DNA of 64,000 nucleotides from Mycolicibacterium hodleri (GTDB lineage Bacteria > Actinomycetota > Actinomycetes > Mycobacteriales > Mycobacteriaceae): the NCBI RefSeq assembly GCF_025822245.1, contig NZ_JACKTL010000046.1:22183-86182 (forward strand). The letters run 5' to 3'. A model generated the notes under the pieces. It was not told the DNA's origin and ran no database searches. It saw only the letters and a program-made list of their open reading frames with translations. Each line of letters opens with the position of its first letter. Within the stretch, counting starts at the first letter, position 1. Position numbers and translations under genes: made by a program. Below, piece after piece: positions 16,601-26,936 of this stretch.

Positions 16601-18515
16601 CGATCTCCACCCGGCCGTGCCAGATGGCAGTGACCGTGTCGGCGAACCGCATGGCGGTGGCCTCGCGTTCGACGGCGTCGTCCTCCTCGCGGATCGACTT
16701 CTGCGGCGAGATCTTGAACTGGTAGATCCACACCGGCATGCCGTCGGCACGGGTGACGTAGAACGGTCGCTCCTCGAGGACCACCACGCCCATGCACTGC
16801 AGCATCGGCAACAGCACGCTCAGCGAAGCCGACCGCCCGGCGAGGTACCAAGTGAGGTTGGCCGGCTGACCCTCGCCGCCGTCGGCGAAGACCAGCTTGA
16901 CCGAATTGTCTTGCAGCTGTTCGATGATCGCGATGTCACCGATGGCGTCGTGCGGGGTGAACGCCTGCCGGTACACCTCAGGGAAGGCCACCGAGTAGTG
17001 CTCGGCCTCGGCACGGGAGATGGCACCGGTGGGGACCGCCCCCATCAACCGGTCACCCCAGGTGCGGGCGGCCTCGGTCAGCAGTGTCTGAATCCGGGTC
17101 TCGGCCTCCAGCGACGTGTCGACGTCCTCGGGCTTGCTGTCGTCGGGCAGCCGAACGGTGAAGTGCACGACCGCCCAGGGCGATTCGCTGACCCGCGCGG
17201 TGTATTCGAGGCTCTCGCCGCCCAGCTCGCGGACCAGGATGTCCTGCATCTCGAGGCGGACCACGGTGGTGTACCGGTCGCGCGGCAGGTACACCAGGCA
17301 CGACACGAAGTGCGAGAGCTGGTCGGTGCGCAGGAACAGCAGCGCACGGCGACGCGAGCCGAGGTCGACCACCGCGTTGGCCATGTCGAGGAGCTGCTGG
17401 GCGCTCAGCGAGAACAACTCCGAACGCGGGATCGTCTGGATGATGTCCAGCGTCAGCGGTCCGGGGTGACTGTTGTCGCCGTGCGACAGCGCGAGTGCTT
17501 CGCGAACCCGACGCGAAATCAGCGGTATCTCGAGGACGTTCGCGTTGGAGGCGGCGACGGTGAACAACCCGACGAACCGATGCTCGATTGCGGCGCTCTG
17601 ACCGGGCAGCGTCTCGCGTACCACCACGATGTGGGGGTGCGCGCCGTAGCGCAGGTAGCTCGGCATGGTGGCCTGCGCCAGCACCAGCAGGTCGTCCTGC
17701 TCGGTCAGCTGCGGCAACACGTCGGTGCGCAGGCGCAGCACGCCGAGCCGACTGGGCGGGTCGACGGTGGCCGCGCCGTCCTCGACCGAGCAGCGTTGGT
17801 AGCCCAGCAGCACGAAGTGCCCGTCGGCGAGCCAGCGCAACAGGGCGGCCACGTCACGGCGGTCATAGGACGGGAAGTGCCCCTCGCGGTCGGAGTCCAG
17901 CTGACTGGCCAGGACGACCAGGGCGGCGTCGAGAGCCGCTTCGTCGAGTGCCACCTGCCGGGCGTCGCCGAGCACGTTGGGCAACAGGGCGACGGCTTCG
18001 GCGACGGCCTTGGGGTCCGCGGTCGGCGAGAGTTGGACGTGGATCCAGGCCTCGTCCGCGCCGTCCCTCGGGGCGTCGGGCGCGTTGACGGGATGGATGT
18101 CGAGCAGTCCCCCGGCCGGATCGCGCCGGACGCGGAACACCGGGTTCATGATCGCGGTGTACGCGACGCCGAGGCGGTGCAGGAGCACCGTCACGGTGTC
18201 GGTCAGCATCGCGCTCTGGTCGGTGACGATCTGGATCGAGGGGCCGATTCCACCGGGGTCGTCGGCCGCGTGCACCGCGACCTTGGTGTCGCCGGTGGCG
18301 CGCTGCTGCCCGACCGTCTGGTGGGCGGCGATCAGCGCCGGCGACACGCTTCGCCCCGAAGCGTCGACCGGCATCGTCAGGGCCGCGTCGCCGGCAGGTG
18401 CGTCGCCGTGAGGCCCGTGGTGAGTCTCGAGGTAGGCATTCTCGACGTCGCCGTCCCGCCCCCTGTCGATCACCGTGGTCTCGTCGTTGCGCCGTCCTCC
18501 TGGCACCGTCGTCAT
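13650..18515 (-). CDS. gdh: Large NAD-specific glutamate dehydrogenase (L-GDH)
   Basis: A 1,621-residue enzyme of the very large actinobacterial/proteobacterial GDH class that oxidises glutamate to 2-oxoglutarate with NAD+. The long N-terminal half contains ACT/PAS-like regulatory modules. The catalytic core begins around [19 protein letters not shown] (about residue 808) and continues [30 protein letters not shown] is the start of the Rossmann part. A roughly 400-residue helical C-terminus follows. In mycobacteria this enzyme is inhibited by the FHA protein GarA under PknG control (family knowledge). It is first of a three-gene coupled unit. Confidence 0.96.
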   Translation of the reverse strand: [1621 protein letters not shown]

Positions 18516-18637
18516 ACCGATCGCTCCTACCTTGCGCGCGTGCCGTCCGCCGTTGGATGACGCCGCCGAAGCGGCTCAGTGGCCCGCGGAAGTGACACTA
18601 GTGGCCCCCGATGCCGCTGCGGTTGAACCCCGTCAGA

Positions 18638-20311
<1,674 letters not shown>

Positions 20312-20380
20312 GCTTTGGGTAGTGCCTTTCCGGTCTGCGGGTATCGCTCAGCCAACCATCCTAGGCGCGACGGCTTACGG

Positions 20381-20842
20381 CTACGCCGTCAGTGGCAGGC
20401 CCCGCTCCTCCACCTCGGCGTCGTCGGCGTCGGACGCGTCCTCCTCGGAGTTCGCCTCGGCGCTGGGCTCCACCTCGTCTTCGGTGCGCTTGCGCTGCTC
20501 GATGCGCACGGTGGCGCGCGTCAGGTCCGGGCCGACGGCGGTGGCCCGAACCTCGACCGACGAGCGCCGGTTGCCCTCCTTGTCGTCGTACTCGCTGGTG
20601 TAGACGGTGCCCACCACGACCACCGGGTCGCCCTTGATCAGGACGCCACTGACACCGTCGACCACCCGACCCCAGCAGTTGACGTTGACGAACAGGGAGT
20701 TGCCCGACTCCCAGTTGCCCTCGGGCGTGCGCCGGCGCGAGTTGCTCGCGACGCGGAACTTGAACACCTGCTGATCGCCGACCCTGCGGAGGATCGGATC
20801 GGTGACGATGGTGCCGACCATGTGGAACGGGGTCTCGAACAT
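20381..20842 (-). CDS. ssb: Single-stranded DNA-binding protein paralogue (SsbB type)
   Basis: A 153-residue protein with an N-terminal OB fold (GTIVTDPILRR, VFKFRVASNSRRR, NVNCWGRV, GDPVVVVGTVYTSEYDDKEG) and an acidic low-complexity tail. The tail ends ERGLPLTA instead of the DDDIPF tip that recruits repair partners, so this is the secondary SSB (as Rv2478c) and not the replicative one. The ATG at 20842 has AAGGGAAG 4 nt upstream. It lies 69 bp upstream of ettA on the same strand. Confidence 0.92.
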   Translation of the reverse strand: MFETPFHMVGTIVTDPILRRVGDQQVFKFRVASNSRRRTPEGNWESGNSLFVNVNCWGRVVDGVSGVLIKGDPVVVVGTVYTSEYDDKEGNRRSSVEVRATAVGPDLTRATVRIEQRKRTEDEVEPSAEANSEEDASDADDAEVEERGLPLTA

Positions 20843-21195
20843 TGCGCTTCCCTTCATCGGTTTCTCGATTCGGCAGCGCGTGTCGTGCTGCCCGAGACCA
20901 TTCACCGTCGGATCGCCGACACCAAGGGACCGATCGGGGCCAGTAGTGGGGCGCCCTGTGGATGAAGTGCGGACTGTGGATGAAGGCGGCCGCGCTGACG
21001 CCGGGATGTCCCAAGGATGTCGGGAATGTCCCACGCCGTTCAGGTGTGGGCGACGCTCCGCGATCGGACGGTTCCGAAGATCGTGACCTTCACGCCGTGG
21101 GGTCGCGGCGACGTCAACGGCGGTGCCGTATCGAGCAGGACGACGCGTTCGTCGGTCGCGTCCGGATCACTGACCGGAAACGATGGCTCAAGAAC
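20843..21195. other. 353-bp intergenic region without a supported gene
   Basis: This region separates ssb from the decayed DUF222/HNH gene. I see no frame with a ribosome site. It contains two copies of TGTGGATGAAG (about 20957-20988) and a TCCCAAGGATGTCGGGAATGTCCC stretch broken by partial repeats, without clear function. The ssb promoter should lie at its left end. Confidence 0.5.
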
Positions 21196-22492
21196 CTAGC
21201 TTGTCGTGGGTGGTGGTTGGGGTTCGAACGGTGTGTACCACCACCATTGGGCGCGTTCCCCGAGCGGGCCGCGGCACGGTTTCACCGCGGGTGGGGGTTG
21301 GATCGGTGTGCGGGCCAGTGATCCTGGGTTCAGTGGTTCACCGTCGGCGTCGGTGACGACGAGCTGGTGGGCGGGGCCGGTGATGGTGATCCCGCCGCTG
21401 TGGTGCAGGCGGTGGTGGAAGGGGCAGAGCAGCACCAGGTTGTCGAGGTCGGTCGGCCCGCCGTCCTCCCAGTGCCGAATGTGGTGGGCGTGCAGGCCGC
21501 GGGTCGCCCCGCAGCCGGGGACCACACAGCAGCGGTCGCGGTGCTCCAACGCCCGGCGCAGGCGGCGGCTGATCTGCCGGGTGGCCCGCCCGGACCCGAT
21601 GACCTGGCCGTGGCGTTCCACCCACAGCTCGCAGGTGGCGTCACAGAGCAACAGGCGGCGCTCGTCGTCGGAGAGCACCGGACCCAGATGCAGCCCGGCC
21701 AAACGCTTCTCGACGTCCAGGTGCACCACCACGGTGGTGTGCTGACCATGCGGACGCCGCGCCACGTCGGCGTCCCACCCGGCCTCGACCAGGCTGGTGA
21801 ACGCGTCGACGGTGGTGGGGAACGGCGGCACCCGAACCGAGGCTTCCTCGGCAGTCTCGCCGTCCCGGGCACCGCCGTGCACGTCGCCGACGTAGTCATC
21901 GACATCGGTGTCGGAGTCGGCGGTATCGGTGTCGCCGTGGTCGCGTCACCACTGGGCGATCAACGCGTCGCGATGCGAGGCCAACCCCGCCTCGAACTTC
22001 GCCGCCTCCACCTTCGGCAGCGTGATCCGGTAGGTGGTGGACCTCTCCCCGACCGTCCTGCGGAACGACCGCTCCGGCTCCGCGATCACCCCGATCTGAT
22101 CCAGGGAGAGTTGACCGTCGCGCATCATCGCCGCACACCGGGGGAACTCCTCGAGCCGCCGCGCCACGGTCACCATCGTCTCGGCGGTGTGCGGCGAGAT
22201 CCCCAGTTTCCAGGCCACCAACGCCGGCACCGACCGCACCCCGGTCGCACCCCAAATCCTGTCGCCCTCGATCTCGGCGGCGATCTCCACCAACCGACTG
22301 TCGATCGCATTGCGCTGCCCGGCCAACTCCTCCATCTCCCCGAACAACAACTCCATGCGCTCCCTCGATCTCGGCGGCGATCTCCACCAACCGACTGTCG
22401 ATCGCATTGCGCTGCCCGGCCAACTCCTCCATCTCCCCGAACAACAACTCCATGCGCTCCTGGGAGCTCAAAGACGTTGTCGCCGAAGCCAT
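21196..22492 (-). pseudogene. Degraded DUF222/HNH (13E12-type) nuclease gene
   Basis: The pieces of a DUF222-HNH protein are spread over two interrupted frames. The first, from ATG 22492 (MASATTSLSSQERMELLFGE), is thrown out of frame by a 97-bp tandem duplication. The original frame resumes at a second ATG (22356) and runs through DRIWGATGVRSVPALVAWKL until an in-frame TGA at 21948-21946. It then continues unbroken to 21196 with an intact C-terminal HNH: CVVPGCGATRG, HAHHIRHWEDGG, NLVLLCPFHHRLHH. The join VIAEPERSFRR also looks too short compared with family members, suggesting an internal deletion. Such genes are numerous and recombinogenic in mycobacteria. Confidence 0.85.
22265..22460. repeat. 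Perfect 97-bp tandem duplication
   Basis: Bases 22265-22363 and 22362-22460 are identical over 99 bp with a 97-bp period; the flanking bases differ. Because 97 is not a multiple of 3 it shifts the reading frame of the DUF222/HNH gene. The perfect identity indicates a recent event, or an assembly artefact. Confidence 0.95.
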
Positions 22493-22543
22493 ACCACCAT
22501 TCTAGAAGCGGGGTCCGACACCCTGCCGTCGCCAAACGACGCG

Positions 22544-24550
22544 CTAGCGCTCCTCGAGCTTGGCCAGCTTCGCCAGCATGTTGTTGTACGCGGCGAGGTC
22601 GGCGTCGTCGTCGCGATCGGCGGCGCGGTCCAGCCGCACGGCGGTCCTCTGATCGCTGCGACGCCACTGGACGAACAAGGCGATCAGCACCAGCACCAAC
22701 GGGACTTCGCCTGCGGACCAAGCGATTCCGCCGCCCAGGCGTTGATCGGCCAGCAGATCGGTGTGCCACGGCAGCTGCAGCGACTTGTAGAAGTCGCCGG
22801 CCAGCACGGCCTTGGTGCCCATCAACACGACGCCGAAGAACGCGTGCAGCGGCAGCGACGCGAACACCACGGCCAGCTTGGCGATGGGCGGTATCGGCCG
22901 TGGCGTCGGGTCGACGCCGATCACCACCCAGTAGAACAGGTAGCCGGTCACCAGGAAGTGCACGTTCATGGCGACGTGCGCAGCGTGGCTGGTGACCGCC
23001 ACGTCGAAGATCCCGCCGAAGTAGAGACCATAGAAGCCCGACACGAAGATCACGGTGGCGACGATGGGGTTGGTCAACACCCGTGACACCCGGCTGTGCA
23101 ACGCCGCCAGCAGCCACTCCCGTGGGCCGGGTGGACCGTCGGAGCCTGCCGCGGGCAACGCGCGCAACGCCAGGGTGACCGGTGCGCCCAGGACCAACAG
23201 CACCGGCACCAGCATCGACAGCAGCATGTGGGCGGCCATGTGCATGCTGAACATCGCGGGCATGTAGCGGCCGATCCCCGACGACGAGGCGAACAGCAAC
23301 AGCGCGCAGCCGCACAGCCAGGCGACGATCCGTCCCGTCGGCCAGGCGTCGCCGCGCTTGCGCAGCCGCCAGACCCCGGCCAGGTACAACCCGGCGAAGG
23401 CGAGGGCCGCGGTGCCGAGGATCAAGTCGAAGCGCCACTCGAACAGGATCCGCGCGACGGTCGGCGGTCCCGACAGGTCGTAACCGATCTCCACCGCCGT
23501 CACCGACGGGTTGAAGATGGCCGGCGGCGGTGGCGGCGTGCGGCCCAGCGCGACGGCGATGCCGAACGTCAGGCCGAACACCCCGGCCTCGACCAGCGAC
23601 AGCTTGATCAGGGCACCCCGCGCGTCCGGGTCGGCGTTCAGCGACGCCACGCCCCGACGGCGCTGCTGCCAGCCGAGTATGCCGAGCACGACCAACGCCG
23701 TGGCCTTGCCGACCAGCAGCCAGCCGTAGGTGGTGGTGAAGAGATCCTCGAGGCGGACGCGCACCAACGCGTTGACCACCCCGGAGACGGCCATCGCGAC
23801 GAAGCACCACAGGGCGATGACGGAGAACCGTCGGGCGGCGAGGTCGGCGTGCTCGCCGCCGCGCAGGGCGTGGACGAGCAGGGCGATCAGACCGCCGGCC
23901 CACAGCGCTCCGGCCATCAGGTGGATGAACAGGCTGTTGGTGCCCAGGTCGTGGGACCCGCCCGCCGACGAGTGTCCCGTCAGTGCCAGCGGCAGCAGCG
24001 TCGCCAGCGCGCCCGCGCACAGCAGCGGCGTCCACGACCAGCGCAGCACCGGAATGCTGAGGACTGTCACGATCGCGGCGAGCAACGCGGTCCACCGCCA
24101 CGCCCCCGCGACGTCGATCAGGCTGGCCACCGACCAGATGGCCGTGGGGTCGAGGCGGCTGGTCAGCGGTTGGCCAGTGACGTCGGAGACGGTCAGCGGC
24201 ACCAGCAGCGCCGCGCACACGGTCCACACACCCGCCGCCACGGTCCCCGTGCGCAATGCTCGGTACCCCGCCGCGTCGAGCACGCCGTTGCGCTGCGGCG
24301 GCACCAGGAACGCGGCGACCAGGAACGACCCCACCGCGACGACGGCGGCGATCTCACCCGCGGCCCTCACGAACGGCAGCCCGTAATTGGTCACGGGGCC
24401 GGGGTTGGGCAGACCGGTCGCGGTCAACGCATCCGCCAGCGACAACGCGGCAATGCAGGCGGCGGTCGCACCGGCCAGCAGCCCGACGCCAAGCAGGATC
24501 GGCCACACCGCGCTGGTACGAGTCTGGGCCCGCGCCTCCGTGGTGGTCAT
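22544..24550 (-). CDS. CopD-CtaG fusion membrane protein
   Basis: A 668-residue polytopic protein with roughly fifteen hydrophobic segments. The N-terminal half is CopD-like (ALTGHSSAGGSHDLG, then IHLMAGALWAGGLIALL, with conserved His in TM segments). The C-terminal half is a CtaG/caa3-assembly domain (FSMHMAAHMLLSMLVPVLL, HVAMNVHFLVTGYLFYWVVI, SLPLHAFFGVVLM) with a cluster of His and Met that could bind copper. A role in copper uptake or delivery to cytochrome oxidase is likely from family knowledge. The ATG at 24550 is chosen over an upstream frame because MTTTEARAQ is followed directly by the first membrane segment. Confidence 0.9.
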   Translation of the reverse strand: MTTTEARAQTRTSAVWPILLGVGLLAGATAACIAALSLADALTATGLPNPGPVTNYGLPFVRAAGEIAAVVAVGSFLVAAFLVPPQRNGVLDAAGYRALRTGTVAAGVWTVCAALLVPLTVSDVTGQPLTSRLDPTAIWSVASLIDVAGAWRWTALLAAIVTVLSIPVLRWSWTPLLCAGALATLLPLALTGHSSAGGSHDLGTNSLFIHLMAGALWAGGLIALLVHALRGGEHADLAARRFSVIALWCFVAMAVSGVVNALVRVRLEDLFTTTYGWLLVGKATALVVLGILGWQQRRRGVASLNADPDARGALIKLSLVEAGVFGLTFGIAVALGRTPPPPPAIFNPSVTAVEIGYDLSGPPTVARILFEWRFDLILGTAALAFAGLYLAGVWRLRKRGDAWPTGRIVAWLCGCALLLFASSSGIGRYMPAMFSMHMAAHMLLSMLVPVLLVLGAPVTLALRALPAAGSDGPPGPREWLLAALHSRVSRVLTNPIVATVIFVSGFYGLYFGGIFDVAVTSHAAHVAMNVHFLVTGYLFYWVVIGVDPTPRPIPPIAKLAVVFASLPLHAFFGVVLMGTKAVLAGDFYKSLQLPWHTDLLADQRLGGGIAWSAGEVPLVLVLIALFVQWRRSDQRTAVRLDRAADRDDDADLAAYNNMLAKLAKLEER

Positions 24551-24596
24551 GCCAACAGCGTATGGCGCAATGCCGACTTCGCTCCAACCGCGGCCG

Positions 24597-26936
24597 TCAG
24601 CCACTCTCCTTGCGCATGACCAGCTCGCGGACGAAGAACTGCTCGCGGGAGAACTCCTCGACCTTGCTCATGTCGCCGAGGATGTCGCGCAGCTCACGCA
24701 GGAACGCCGCACGCCGCTCCTCGAGGTCGGCAGCCGGCTTGAGCAGGTTCTGGTCGGCGATCACCTGTCGTGCGGTGGCGAAGAGCAACGCCGAGACCGA
24801 CTCGTTGCTGCGGACCCTGTGCTGCGCGATGTACTGACTGCCGACGCCGAGGGCGAGGGTGGTGAGGTCCTTCTCGCCGATCTCCGGCGGCGTGCCGCGA
24901 AGGACGTCGGCGACGATTTCGTAGGCCTCGATGAAGGGTCGAAGTATCGCGCCGGCGACCAGGGGCCGTTTGGCCCGCAGGATCGCGTCGGTCTCCTCAC
25001 CTCCGACGGCGACGTGCTGCTCCCAGTCCTCGTGCCAGGACATCTCCTCGGCGATGTGATCGCGGAAGGCCGCGGAGTCGGCGAAGTAGAACTCGAACTT
25101 CAGCAGATCCCTCAGCCGCATCGCCTGGGACCAGAACGCCTCGAGGCGATCGCCGTCGGCGCGGCCCGAGAAGGCAAGGGCCAGTTCGACGATGGCCGTC
25201 TCGAGGAACGCGTGGCTGAGCGTGTTGCGGTAGAAGGCGGCCTCGTGCTCGTCCTCGGGGGCGATGCGCCAGACCGGCTCCCGGCCCCCGTCGATCCGGG
25301 TCACCGGATGCCCACCGGACAGCGCGTCGACCGCCGCCCGAATGCCCTCGTTGGTGCGCAAGCGCAACGCGCTGTTGGTCATCGGCGTCTTGCTGCGCTG
25401 GAGGTAGTCCAACGAGTCGCGCAGTGTGTGGTGCAGCTGGCCGAGCGTGAGGGCGACGCCGTTGGTGGCGAGCAACACCGCCGACACCAGACCGGTTGCG
25501 TTGATGGGGGTGACGCGCAGGATCCGCCAGGCCACCTCGAACGCCATCTTCTGCATCGCGAGCCTCTTGGCGGCGTCGTCCTCCGTCATCGTGCCGTGCG
25601 GCTCACCGAGGTACTCGCGCATGGACACGGCCTCGGGGAAGCGGACGTAGATCTTGCCGTAGTTGCGATCGCCCTGCGCCTTGATGAAGTTGTACAGCCA
25701 GGACAGGCTTTCGGGTGTCTTCTCCCCGCCGCGGGCGTAGGCGGCGTACTCGGCGGTCTCGTGAAGTTGGTCGAAGCTGATCGACACGGGCTGGAGCAGG
25801 ATGTCGTCGCTGCGGCCGGCGAGGTAGGCGTCGGCGACGTAGGCGAGCAGACCGAGCTTGGGCGGCAACATCTTTCCGGTTCTCGACCGGGTGCCCTCGA
25901 TCGACCAGTTGAGGTTGAACCGCTTCTCGACGATGTAACCGACGAACTCCTTGAGCACGTACTTGTAGGTGGGGTCGTCGAGCTTGCGCCGGATGAAGAT
26001 GACCCCCGAGCGGCGCATCAAGGGGCCCATCAGGCCAAAGGAGAGGTTGATGCCGGCGAACGTGAAGACCGGCGGCAACCGATTCTCCTGCATCGCCACC
26101 GGCACGATCGCGCCGTCGAGGTAGGAGCGGTGGGAGAACAGCAGCACCGCAGGATGGGTCTCCAGCGCCACCCGCATCGACTCGATCTCGGCGCGGTCGT
26201 AGTCGATGTTCGGGTCGAAACCCCGGCTGAAGATCGCCCTGCCAAGGGTGGGGATGAGGTCGACGGAGAACCTGCTCCAGCCCGTCGAGAGTTCGTCGAG
26301 CATGTCGCCCGCCGACTCCAGCGTCGCGCCGGGGATCTTCGCCAGCCCTTCGCGAAAGCGCGACGACGCCAACATCTCCGGCTTGATCAGCCGGGGTGAC
26401 TTGTACTCGGGACCGAGGAGCCGCAATTCGACGCGGTCGATCGCCAACTCCGCGCGCCGCATCACGAAGTGCGCGAAGTCGCGCGGGTTCTCGGCGACGG
26501 TGGTGTCACTCCAGTGCTGGCGTAGCTCCGACACCTTGGCGGGTTCGCCTGCCACCACCCGGGCCCGCGCCGGATCCTTGTGAAGGATGCTGCGCTGCAA
26601 CAACTTCGGTGGACGGTAGGTGTCCCGACCGCTGATCAACGCGACCACCTTGGACCGGGTGGGCAGACCACCGGGAATCCAGAACACGCGCACGGGGAAC
26701 ACCGACCGGTCCTCGTCGACGTCGAGCAGTTCGACGAGGCGGGCGAGGGTGGCCGGTGGCGGGTCGCCGTCGGCCGGGAGTTGCAGCACCTCGATGCGGG
26801 CTTCGGGGTGCGCCCTGCGCTGCTCGGCCAGCCACGCGTCGAGCATCTCGACCTCGGCGGGGGTGTCCACCGCCGCGAGCACCAGCGCGTCGTCGGTCGG
26901 GGTGAAGCTGTGCAGGGCGTCAGCGCTTACCTTCAC
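24597..26936 (-). CDS. plsB: Glycerol-3-phosphate 1-O-acyltransferase
   Basis: A 779-residue PlsB-type acyltransferase that starts glycerolipid synthesis by acylating sn-glycerol-3-phosphate at the membrane. Blocks: HX4D in FSHRSYLDG (about 267-275), GPLMRRSGVIFIRR, and EGTRSRTGKMLPPK (about 349). The large N-terminal extension and C-terminal helical region are typical of bacterial PlsB. It resembles PlsB2 (Rv2482c). The GTG at 26936 overlaps the PlsC-type stop by 4 bp, so it is the last gene of the WS/DGAT-PlsC-PlsB operon. Confidence 0.95.
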   Translation of the reverse strand: MKVSADALHSFTPTDDALVLAAVDTPAEVEMLDAWLAEQRRAHPEARIEVLQLPADGDPPPATLARLVELLDVDEDRSVFPVRVFWIPGGLPTRSKVVALISGRDTYRPPKLLQRSILHKDPARARVVAGEPAKVSELRQHWSDTTVAENPRDFAHFVMRRAELAIDRVELRLLGPEYKSPRLIKPEMLASSRFREGLAKIPGATLESAGDMLDELSTGWSRFSVDLIPTLGRAIFSRGFDPNIDYDRAEIESMRVALETHPAVLLFSHRSYLDGAIVPVAMQENRLPPVFTFAGINLSFGLMGPLMRRSGVIFIRRKLDDPTYKYVLKEFVGYIVEKRFNLNWSIEGTRSRTGKMLPPKLGLLAYVADAYLAGRSDDILLQPVSISFDQLHETAEYAAYARGGEKTPESLSWLYNFIKAQGDRNYGKIYVRFPEAVSMREYLGEPHGTMTEDDAAKRLAMQKMAFEVAWRILRVTPINATGLVSAVLLATNGVALTLGQLHHTLRDSLDYLQRSKTPMTNSALRLRTNEGIRAAVDALSGGHPVTRIDGGREPVWRIAPEDEHEAAFYRNTLSHAFLETAIVELALAFSGRADGDRLEAFWSQAMRLRDLLKFEFYFADSAAFRDHIAEEMSWHEDWEQHVAVGGEETDAILRAKRPLVAGAILRPFIEAYEIVADVLRGTPPEIGEKDLTTLALGVGSQYIAQHRVRSNESVSALLFATARQVIADQNLLKPAADLEERRAAFLRELRDILGDMSKVEEFSREQFFVRELVMRKESG

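Noticed and set aside
21017..21199. 60-codon plus-strand frame in the ssb-DUF222 gap
   Set aside because: No ribosome site and no recognisable feature; left as non-coding.
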